Positions 1 to 5,670 of a DNA stretch of 9,111 nucleotides are shown here, in pieces. The stretch lies in assembly GCA_900555345.1 (NCBI GenBank), contig USKS01000038.1, positions 1 to 9,111 on the forward strand, in the 5' to 3' direction. Both the position numbers and the translations under genes were made by a program. Each line of letters opens with the position of its first letter. The first letter of the stretch is position 1. The notes beneath the pieces are model-generated. The model did no database searches and was not told where the DNA came from. It saw only the letters and a program-made list of their open reading frames with translations. Origin of the DNA: an uncultured Eubacteriales bacterium. Its GTDB lineage: Bacteria > Bacillota_A > Clostridia > Oscillospirales > CAG-272.

Positions 1-20
1 AGCTTTTTCCCAAAAAAGCT
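1..20. repeat. 20-base A/T-rich palindrome at the window edge
   Basis: AGCTTTTT at 1-8 pairs perfectly with AAAAAGCT at 13-20 around a four-base loop. It overlaps the T tract of the minus-strand terminator at 12-36. A symmetric A/T hairpin of this kind could work as part of a bidirectional terminator if a convergent gene ends to the left of the window. That is inference, because the neighbouring sequence is not visible. Confidence 0.45.
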
Positions 21-36
21 CCCTAAGTCAGGGTGC
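12..36 (-). terminator. probable intrinsic terminator of the minus-strand gene run
   Basis: Read on the minus strand, GC-A-CCCT, a five-base loop GACTT, then AGGG-A-GC form a stem with one A·A mismatch. A run of six T follows directly (A at 12-17 on the plus strand). It lies about 145 bases beyond the stop codon of the last gene, with the hairpin repeats in between. The stem is short and imperfect, so its strength is uncertain. The stronger GC hairpin at 34-52 lies just upstream and may contribute. Confidence 0.5.
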
Positions 37-175
37 GGGGTGAAACCCCGCATATAAACAACCGCACGGTCGGAGCGCGAGGCGGAGCCTCGCATATATT
101 CCTTTCCCCCCATGTCGGAGTGCGGGGCGCCCAGCCCCGCTATTAACCGTCCCCTGCGGGGCGCCGAGCCCCGCA
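27..175. repeat. four tandem degenerate GC-rich hairpin repeats
   Basis: Four units begin with GTC at 27, 69, 114 and 149, a period of about 35-45 bases. Each carries a hairpin: arms 34-40/46-52, 77-83/87-93, 122-128/134-140 and 155-162/168-175, all perfectly paired, with loops of three to five bases. Three units have GCGGGG against CCCCGC. The second has GCGAGGC against GCCTCGC, a matched change in both arms. The flanks are also similar (GTCGGAG before units 2 and 3; CATATA after units 1 and 2; an ACCG motif between units). The array fills the gene-free left edge after the last gene's stop. It resembles REP-type extragenic palindromes or a multi-hairpin 3' end. No transposase is nearby. Confidence 0.75.
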
Positions 176-181
176 AGACCG

Positions 182-631
182 TTACCTTAGCGTGGGCATG
201 GAGTTTATCTTTTCCGCCAGAGATACAAGCTCGTCCTCTGCTTTTTTCAGATCGTTTTCAAACAGAGTGCCTTCTGCAAAGAGCTCCTCTGTTTTTTTCA
301 TAACTTCCTCAGCCGTATGAAATTTTGCGGCAAGGCGCGACCATCTGAAATACGCCGCGGGAGAGCGGCAAAGCAGCGAGCCGCACGCTATACGCACGAC
401 GGCGGCAAACACTATCCACGACGCGAAAAGAATAAGCAAAAGCGATACGCGCTCCGCATCATACGCCCGCAGCATGGGGACCGCAAGAGCGGCAAGGGAC
501 GCAGCAGCCGCGCCGACGGTTATGCGGCGCCCGATCTTCTGTTTTCTTGCAAATACGGCGAGCTTTTCGCGCGCCGTACTTTTCTTTTCATATATGGCAA
601 TGTCAAGCGACATTTCTTCTTCGCTTCTCAC
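182..631 (-). CDS. small two-helix membrane protein with a helical C-terminal tail, function unknown
   Basis: 149 residues; not recognised as a named family. A basic N-terminal third with several Lys and Arg precedes two hydrophobic segments at about 37-54 and 62-86. A charged, probably helical or coiled-coil tail runs from about 105 to 143, rich in Glu and Lys. With Arg-rich loops on both outer sides of the helix pair, both ends are probably cytoplasmic with a very short external turn. The chosen start is GTG at 631: a GAGG ribosome binding site overlaps the preceding stop codon ten bases upstream. The ATG at 613 has no good site. Only 12 bases separate it from rsmA, so it is almost certainly cotranscribed. 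The tail could bind a partner or oligomerise; nothing supports a specific function. Confidence 0.75.
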   Translation of the reverse strand: MRSEEEMSLDIAIYEKKSTAREKLAVFARKQKIGRRITVGAAAASLAALAVPMLRAYDAERVSLLLILFASWIVFAAVVRIACGSLLCRSPAAYFRWSRLAAKFHTAEEVMKKTEELFAEGTLFENDLKKAEDELVSLAEKINSMPTLR

Positions 632-643
632 CTTATATATACC

Positions 644-1579
644 TCATATACCTCTCATTACGCGGCATATCGCCACAAAATCGGCTGTGGAAAGCCGCTC
701 GCCGCGCACGTCCGGACGCATACCCAGCGACACGAGCGCCGCCGAAAGCTCCTCTTTCGGAAACATTGAGCCGAGCGCGTTCGTAAGCGTTTTTCGTCTC
801 TGGGCAAACGCAAGCGATACCGCTTTTTTGACCGTAGCGATAAACGCGTCAAGCTCCGCGTCATCCTCGGGCAGACCCTCAAACGCGTCGCGCACGCCGC
901 CCGGATACAGCTTTATGGACACCACCGCGCTTGTGACCTTGGGAGCGGGATAAAAATTGCCCGCGGGCACCGTAAACAGCTTTCGCGCCTCTCCGCTGAG
1001 CGCCACCGCCGCGCTTATCGCTCCGTACTCGGCGCTGCCTGCCGCAGCGCACAGCCTGTCCGCGACCTCGGACTGAACGAGCACCGTCACGGACTGCACC
1101 TGCGGCGCTTCGCTCGGTTTGTACGCCTCAAGCACGGACATGAGTATGGGCGTCGTTATATAATACGGCAGATTTGCGCATATGCGCACGGGAGACGTGC
1201 CGAAATGCTCAGCGAGAAGCTCTCTCAGCGACAGCTTCATAAAGTCGCCGCTTACAACGGTCACGTTTTCGCAGTCCGCCAGAGTTTCGGAAAGAAGCGG
1301 TATGAGTCCCGTGTCTATCTCCACGGCAAGCACTTTTTCAAAAAGCTGCGACAGCTCGCGGGTCATGGCGCCGAGCCCCGGACCTATCTCAAGGGCGCAT
1401 ACGCCCTCGGGCGCACTTTCTTCTCCGCCCCAGCCGCAGTCGCGGCCGGCAGCGGAGCTGCCGGCTATGCGCGCCGGTATATCGGGATTTATGAGAAAGT
1501 TCTGACCGAAGCCCTTGCGGGGGGCAAGTCCGTATCTGTCCAGAAGCTCTTTTACAACAGATAAATTACAGAGATTCAC
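644..1579 (-). CDS. rsmA: 16S rRNA (adenine1518-N6/adenine1519-N6)-dimethyltransferase RsmA (KsgA)
   Basis: This cytoplasmic enzyme uses S-adenosylmethionine to dimethylate two adjacent adenines in helix 45 of 16S rRNA late in 30S assembly. The 311-residue product shows the family order: GQNFL at 25-29, the SAM-binding motif EIGPGLG at 64-70, the acidic end of the second strand (AVEID, 85-89), GDF at 111-113, and the catalytic NLPYY at 136-140 followed by ITTPI. The C-terminal helical domain is complete. It is slightly longer than the usual 270-290 residues because of a Gly/Ser-rich insertion at about 41-58, just before the SAM motif. The start is GTG at 1579: GAGGG overlaps the upstream stop five bases away, and the reading begins just before the conserved N-terminal helix. 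It sits 7 bases after the epimerase gene and 12 before the small membrane protein gene. Confidence 0.96.
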   Translation of the reverse strand: MNLCNLSVVKELLDRYGLAPRKGFGQNFLINPDIPARIAGSSAAGRDCGWGGEESAPEGVCALEIGPGLGAMTRELSQLFEKVLAVEIDTGLIPLLSETLADCENVTVVSGDFMKLSLRELLAEHFGTSPVRICANLPYYITTPILMSVLEAYKPSEAPQVQSVTVLVQSEVADRLCAAAGSAEYGAISAAVALSGEARKLFTVPAGNFYPAPKVTSAVVSIKLYPGGVRDAFEGLPEDDAELDAFIATVKKAVSLAFAQRRKTLTNALGSMFPKEELSAALVSLGMRPDVRGERLSTADFVAICRVMRGI

Positions 1580-1586
1580 GCCGCCC

Positions 1587-2465
1587 TCAGATTATTCCGA
1601 CGCTGTACGCCGTCACGAAGCTTTCTCCCGCTTCGATGATCTTTGCGTACTTTTTCGACGTAAAGTCCGGAGTCTCCGCGGTGGATCCGGGAAGACCGTT
1701 CCACGGCTCAAGGCATATGAACGGCGCGCCGCCCTCAACGGGGGTCCAGAATCCTATAGCGTCAAAAGAATCAAACTCAAAGCGGATGCCGTGACCCGTA
1801 TTTCTGTTTACAAGGTTCACTTTCTTTACGGGCAGGTTCTCCACCACTATCGCGTCAAGCGCGAAATCCTTGTAGCACAGGGGCAGCTCATTGTTTTTGA
1901 TCACATCAAGCTTGGGCATATCGGGGGACATATATCCGCCCTCCTGCTCGGTGTTGTGAACGGCAGCGCCCTCGGCGTTGTCGAAAACAAGACTGTAATC
2001 TTCAAACTTTTCGCCGTCTTTCATGGGGCAGTTGAAGCCCGGGTGACCGCCCACGCAGAATATCATGGGATGCGTATCCGTATCCGTTACCTTATACTCG
2101 GTCCTGAAACCGTTTTCGGTTATGGAATGGGTTATATCGAGGTTGAATGAAAAAGGATACGATCTTTTCGTTTCTTCGTCGGAAGAAAAGCGCATCGTAA
2201 TGCTGTCGGGGCGCACGTCAATGGGAGTATACTCCACCTTGCGGGCGATCCCGTGCTTTTTCATGGGGTACGATGACCCGTTTACTATAATGCGATCCTC
2301 TTTTGCGCGGCATACCACGGGGAACAGGCACGGTGCCTGTCCGCTCCAGAACTGCGGGTCGCCCTGCCAGACGTACTCGACTCCGTCCTTTACAAAGGAC
2401 ACGAGCTCGCCGCCCTTTGTGGAGCATTTTGCTCTCGCTTCTCCTTTGGAGATCACAAATTCCAT
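1587..2465 (-). CDS. aldose 1-epimerase family protein (galactose mutarotase-like, LacX type)
   Basis: 292 residues with the layout of the galactose-mutarotase-like beta-sandwich enzymes, which interconvert alpha and beta anomers of hexoses or hexose phosphates in the cytoplasm. Visible markers are His71 in KKHGIAR, His141 in GGHPGFNCP and Glu253 in CLEPWNGLP. In this superfamily two histidines and a glutamate do the acid/base work. The CLEPW ending and the short N terminus resemble the LacX-like subgroup rather than classical GalM. The true substrate is unknown. The start is ATG at 2465, preceded by an AGAGGA site about eleven bases upstream. It lies 35 bases after glyQS and 7 before rsmA. 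No sugar catabolic gene is adjacent, so a general housekeeping mutarotase role is as likely as a link to the polysaccharide module. Confidence 0.9.
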   Translation of the reverse strand: MEFVISKGEARAKCSTKGGELVSFVKDGVEYVWQGDPQFWSGQAPCLFPVVCRAKEDRIIVNGSSYPMKKHGIARKVEYTPIDVRPDSITMRFSSDEETKRSYPFSFNLDITHSITENGFRTEYKVTDTDTHPMIFCVGGHPGFNCPMKDGEKFEDYSLVFDNAEGAAVHNTEQEGGYMSPDMPKLDVIKNNELPLCYKDFALDAIVVENLPVKKVNLVNRNTGHGIRFEFDSFDAIGFWTPVEGGAPFICLEPWNGLPGSTAETPDFTSKKYAKIIEAGESFVTAYSVGII

Positions 2466-2500
2466 ATACGGTTATTTCCTCTCTATATGTGTCCGCCGCC

Positions 2501-3913
2501 TCAGAATGCTATCTTGTCTTCAAGATATGCTCTGAGTTCGGAGATGGGCAGTCTTACCTGCTCCATGGAGTCGCGCTCGCGCACGGTCACGCAGCCGTCG
2601 TTCTCCGTGTCGAAATCGTAGGTGATGCAGAAAGGCGTGCCTATTTCGTCCTGACGGCGGTAGCGCTTGCCTATGGAGCCTGCGTCATCGAAGTCAACGT
2701 TGAAGTGCTTGCAAAGCTCCGCGTAAACCTCGCCGGCTTTGTCGGAAAGCTTTTTGGAAAGAGGCAGCACTGCGGCCTTTACGGGCGCAAGCGCGGGATG
2801 CAGGTGCAGAACTACACGAACGTCGTTCTTCTCAGCATCTACGACCTCCTCGTCGTATGCGTCGCAAAGGAATGCGAGGAACGAGCGCTCAACGCCGAGA
2901 GAAGGCTCGATAACATAGGGGATATAATGCTCGCCCGCCTCTTGGTCAAAGTAAGAAATATCCTTGCCGGAGGTGTTCTGATGCTGGGTGAGGTCATAGT
3001 CGGTACGGTCGGCAACGCCCCAGAGCTCGCCCCAGCCGAAGGGGAACAGGAACTCAAAGTCGGTAGTTGCCTTGGAGTAGAAGCAAAGCTCCTCGGGATA
3101 ATGGTCGCGGCGGCGGATGTTCTCCTTGGTCATGCCAAGGCGGAGCAGCCAGCTTTCGCAGTAGTCTTTCCAGTATGCGAACCAGTCAAGGTCGGTGCCG
3201 GGCTTGCAGAAGAACTCAAGCTCCATCTGCTCAAACTCGCGCACGCGGAAGATAAAGTTGCCGGGGGTTATCTCGTTACGGAACGATTTGCCTATCTGAC
3301 CTATGCCGAAAGGAACTTTCTTTCTTGTGGTGCGCTGCACACTTGCGAAATCGACAAATATGCCCTGCGCGGTCTCGGGGCGGAGATATACGGTGTTTTT
3401 CGCGTCCTCGGTAACACCCTGGAACGTTTTGAACATAAGGTTGAACTGGCGTATATCCGTAAAGTTGTGCTTACCGCAGGAGGGGCAGGGAATATTATGC
3501 TCCTCGATGAAATTCTTCATTTCCTCCTGAGTGAAAGCGTCAATAGGCTTTTCAAGCTCAAAGCCTTCCTCCGCGCACCAGTCCTCTATAAGCTTATCCG
3601 CACGGAAACGCTCCTTGCACTCGCGGCAGTCCATAAGGGGATCGGAAAATCCGCCAAGGTGTCCGGAGGCTACCCATGTCTGAGGGTTCATCAGTATCGC
3701 GGAGTCAAGACCCACATTGTAGCGGTTTTCCTGAACGAACTTCTTCCACCATGCTCTTTTGATGTTGTTCTTGAGCTCAACACCCAGAGGACCGTAGTCC
3801 CAGGTGTTTGCAAGTCCGCCGTAGATCTCGCTGCCGGGGTACACAAAGCCCCTGTTCTTGCAGAGAGCAACGATCTTATCCATTGTCTTTTCCGTGTTTT
3901 TCATTCTTGCCAT
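2501..3913 (-). CDS. glyQS: glycine--tRNA ligase, single-chain alpha2 type
   Basis: This class II aminoacyl-tRNA synthetase charges tRNA-Gly with glycine. The 470-residue chain is the homodimeric type, not the bacterial alpha2beta2 GlyQ/GlyS form. In order: the N-terminal signature [11 protein letters not shown] (32-42), a zinc-binding insertion with CRECK (96-100) and CPSC (143-146), the motif 2 region FRNEITP to [14 protein letters not shown] (211-235), motif 3 [14 protein letters not shown] (336-349), and a C-terminal anticodon-binding domain from about 364 with HPALAP and DEIGTPF. It is complete and of normal length. The start is ATG at 3913 with AAAGGA about twelve bases upstream; Met4 is a less likely alternative. 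The gap to the LCP-like gene is only 45 bases, too short for a T-box leader, and none is seen. An A/T palindrome sits in that gap. Confidence 0.97.
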   Translation of the reverse strand: MARMKNTEKTMDKIVALCKNRGFVYPGSEIYGGLANTWDYGPLGVELKNNIKRAWWKKFVQENRYNVGLDSAILMNPQTWVASGHLGGFSDPLMDCRECKERFRADKLIEDWCAEEGFELEKPIDAFTQEEMKNFIEEHNIPCPSCGKHNFTDIRQFNLMFKTFQGVTEDAKNTVYLRPETAQGIFVDFASVQRTTRKKVPFGIGQIGKSFRNEITPGNFIFRVREFEQMELEFFCKPGTDLDWFAYWKDYCESWLLRLGMTKENIRRRDHYPEELCFYSKATTDFEFLFPFGWGELWGVADRTDYDLTQHQNTSGKDISYFDQEAGEHYIPYVIEPSLGVERSFLAFLCDAYDEEVVDAEKNDVRVVLHLHPALAPVKAAVLPLSKKLSDKAGEVYAELCKHFNVDFDDAGSIGKRYRRQDEIGTPFCITYDFDTENDGCVTVRERDSMEQVRLPISELRAYLEDKIAF

Positions 3914-3943
3914 CTTATATTCATGTCCTTTCGGGATAATTTT

Positions 3944-3959
3944 ACAAAATACATTTTGT
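3944..3959. other. A/T-rich palindrome at the stop of the LCP-like gene, upstream of glyQS
   Basis: ACAAAA at 3944-3949 and TTTTGT at 3954-3959 are perfect inverted arms around TACA. The element touches the LCP-like stop codon and ends about 30 bases before the glyQS start. It is the only A/T-rich patch in this gap, and on the minus strand it is followed by TAAAAT, a fair -10-like hexamer without a good -35. It could be an operator, a weak promoter region or chance. Confidence 0.25.
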
Positions 3960-5095
3960 CAGCGGTAGTCGTAGAAGTACGCCACGCCGCTGTTGACATC
4001 GGGTTTGAAATACGCGGGAGTGCTGCCGCGCTGACCGATAAACTTGCCGGGATAGGTCATGACCTTTATATCGAGCCATGTGTATGCCCGCACCGTTTCT
4101 CCGCACAGCACGACGTCGTCGCCCGTGACCGTGTTTGAAGCGAACACGTCCGACAGGCGGCTGAGCACGTTCTGCATATCTCTGTCCGAGAACGAGCTTA
4201 TGTTTGAGAAAACGCCTGTCGCAAAGCTTTGCAGTATGGTCATCTCCGTGTCGATGCCGTCGGAGGGATCGTAGTAGAGCAGCGCCGGCATAAGCTTTTT
4301 CGCAAGGCTCACCGAGCTTGATCTGTCAAGCTCGTTTTCTATCGTGGTCTCGTCGGCGTCCGCCGTGGTGTCCTCGTCGTCCTTTGGCTTTTTTGTTTCC
4401 TTTGTGTCCTTCGCGTCAGCGTCGGTGCTGTCCTCGCCCGTAGTCTCGGCGGGGGCGGAAATATAGTTTTTACCGTCGGTGTATATATCCACCGGCAGAG
4501 TCATTGGGATGCTGCCTATAGCGTCCGCAAGCTTTCCCAGATCGGTGGAATGTATGACGGAATAGTCCTCAACAGAGAGACCCGTCAGTGCAGAGACCTT
4601 TTCTGCAAGACCTGCCGCGCCGTAGTACGCGTACACCCTGCCGAGGGTTATTTCACCCGCAGGGGTCTCTACCTTGGTCGCCGCGGGTACGGTCATTATG
4701 GTATAATCTCTTTTATCAACATCGGCATGCACAAGCACGATATCGGTCGCCTCGACAAATTTGTAGTCAGCTCCCAGTATGCCGAAATCCTTCATGTCGT
4801 CTATCTGCGACGCCTTTGTGGGATAATAGTTGTCAAAAACCTCCGGTCTGTAGTCGGAGACGACCCAGAGCCATGTGAACGACTGTCCGTTCAGCTTTTT
4901 GGTAAAGCGCTCGCTGCCGTCGTCGGCAGGAGCGGTGGTTTCTCCGGGTGTAAGTATCTGGTCAAGATCCTTTCCGCCGCCGGAAAATATGCCGCATACC
5001 GTGTCTGCCACAAAGCCGCAGGCAAACAGGGCCGCAATTGCCAGTATTACCAGGGACACCGCAAGAGTTATCCCGAAGCTTTTCAGATTTTTCAT
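3959..5095 (-). CDS. divergent LytR-CpsA-Psr (LCP)-like membrane-anchored protein
   Basis: 378 residues. A short cytoplasmic stretch and one signal-anchor helix (about 8-30) put the rest outside the membrane. Residues 117-207 follow the LCP fold order: ATDIVLVHADVDKRDYTIM, then VPAAT, then GRVYAYYGAAGLAEKVSALTG, then DYSVIHSTDLGKLADAIG and LPVDI. LCP enzymes transfer lipid-linked polymers to peptidoglycan. The usual P-R-D-T at the active site is here P-A-A-T (137-140), and the later lysine/asparagine motif is also altered, so activity is doubtful. A Thr/Asp/Lys low-complexity linker covers about 214-256. The start is set at ATG 5095, with AAAGAGG ten bases upstream and a normal anchor directly after it. 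The frame stays open to a GTG at 5176 overlapping the preceding stop codon, but that adds 27 polar residues over a hairpin. It is downstream of the TagO-like and DUF4330 genes. Confidence 0.75.
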   Translation of the reverse strand: MKNLKSFGITLAVSLVILAIAALFACGFVADTVCGIFSGGGKDLDQILTPGETTAPADDGSERFTKKLNGQSFTWLWVVSDYRPEVFDNYYPTKASQIDDMKDFGILGADYKFVEATDIVLVHADVDKRDYTIMTVPAATKVETPAGEITLGRVYAYYGAAGLAEKVSALTGLSVEDYSVIHSTDLGKLADAIGSIPMTLPVDIYTDGKNYISAPAETTGEDSTDADAKDTKETKKPKDDEDTTADADETTIENELDRSSSVSLAKKLMPALLYYDPSDGIDTEMTILQSFATGVFSNISSFSDRDMQNVLSRLSDVFASNTVTGDDVVLCGETVRAYTWLDIKVMTYPGKFIGQRGSTPAYFKPDVNSGVAYFYDYR

Positions 5096-5105
5096 AGTTT
5101 TACTG

Positions 5106-5112
5106 CCTCTTT
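5106..5112 (-). promoter_or_regulatory. ribosome binding site deciding the LCP-like start
   Basis: AAAGAGG on the minus strand lies ten bases before ATG 5095. The competing GTG at 5176 has only AAAGG four bases upstream, which is too close. The ATG also places the anchor helix at the normal distance from the N terminus. Confidence 0.55.
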
Positions 5113-5130
5113 CAGCGTGTTTCGGATATG

Positions 5131-5162
5131 CGGCTCGCCGCGGCGAACCGTTTTGTTCGCCG
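5131..5162. repeat. GC-rich hairpins between the second DUF4330 gene and the LCP-like gene
   Basis: CGGCGAAC at 5141-5148 pairs perfectly with GTTCGCCG at 5155-5162 around a six-base loop. An alternative palindrome, TCGCCGCGGCGA at 5135-5146, competes for the same bases. On the minus strand there is no following T tract, so it is not a standard terminator. It lies between the stop at 5173 and the preferred ATG at 5095. It could limit read-through, stabilise the upstream message or tune translation of the LCP-like gene. Confidence 0.5.
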
Positions 5163-5172
5163 AAGGTCAATT

Positions 5173-5670
5173 TCACTGTGCCTTTGCAATATCCGTTACG
5201 GTTATTGTAACCTTAATATCGCCCGAGCTTACGGTAAACTGTGAATTTGCCGCAGCATAGACCTTGCCGCCGAGCATAAAACCGTTATCGGTCATTTTGC
5301 CGCGGCACACAGCCGTGCCCTTTACGTCGACTCTGCCGTCGGTGGCGTATGAGGCAACATACACACCGTCGGAGTTTTCGCCGTACAGACGGGCGGGGGT
5401 GAACACCGCGTCCTTGCTGAGCACGCCGAAGCTGTCGCCGTTCTCAAGAAAGAACTCCTTGCCCTCGGTAAAATACTCGCTGTAGTCGCCGCGCAGTCCC
5501 GATACGGAATAAGATACAAGATAGCTGCCGCTTCCGCTGCCGGAGAACAGACCCACAGAGCCTGTCACCGTGCGCACGGCAATGCCCGCGACGCAAAGCA
5601 TGAGAAGTATGATGATAAGCGCGTCTATGGCGGCAAAGCGCCGGCGCTTTTCAGTCTTTGCCGTTTTCAT
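5173..5670 (-). CDS. DUF4330-like single-pass membrane protein (second paralogue)
   Basis: 165 residues. A Lys/Arg-rich start is followed by the helix IDALIIILLMLCVAGIAVRTV (about 15-35), a Gly/Ser linker, and a beta-rich extracytoplasmic domain with FFLENGDSFGVL (73-84) and DNGFMLGGKVYAAANSQFTV (128-147). The layout (anchor helix, 'GD..G.V' strand, late 'GG' strand) matches what I know of the DUF4330 family, whose biochemical function is undescribed. It resembles the other copy at 7116-7601: EKRRRFAAIDAL against EKKKRSFNVIDAV, and DNGFMLGG against DTGYVVGG. The ATG at 5670 has a near-perfect AAAGGAG seven bases upstream inside the end of the TagO-like gene, which it overlaps by 20 bases. That points to tight coupling with the transferase. 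Family assignment is by pattern memory only. Confidence 0.75.
   Translation of the reverse strand: MKTAKTEKRRRFAAIDALIIILLMLCVAGIAVRTVTGSVGLFSGSGSGSYLVSYSVSGLRGDYSEYFTEGKEFFLENGDSFGVLSKDAVFTPARLYGENSDGVYVASYATDGRVDVKGTAVCRGKMTDNGFMLGGKVYAAANSQFTVSSGDIKVTITVTDIAKAQ

Noticed and set aside
27..175. CRISPR array
   Set aside because: The units are themselves palindromic, vary in sequence, and lack uniform spacers of about 30 bases or any cas gene.
112..303. Small plus-strand ORF crossing the hairpin repeats into the 3' end of the small membrane protein gene
   Set aside because: It reads through the GC palindromes and the antisense of a better-supported gene, has no binding site, and shows no protein-like features.
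474..953. Plus-strand Ser/Ala/Arg-rich frames antisense to rsmA and its downstream gene
   Set aside because: They are shadows of rsmA, whose catalytic motifs are clear, and they span the boundary between two minus-strand genes.
2303..4138. A 611-codon open frame on the plus strand, antisense to glyQS and parts of its neighbours
   Set aside because: The opposite strand encodes an unmistakable glycyl-tRNA synthetase with all motifs. The antisense product is compositionally odd, shows no domain, and spans the gap between genes. Long antisense frames are a common by-product of codon bias in a GC-rich gene.
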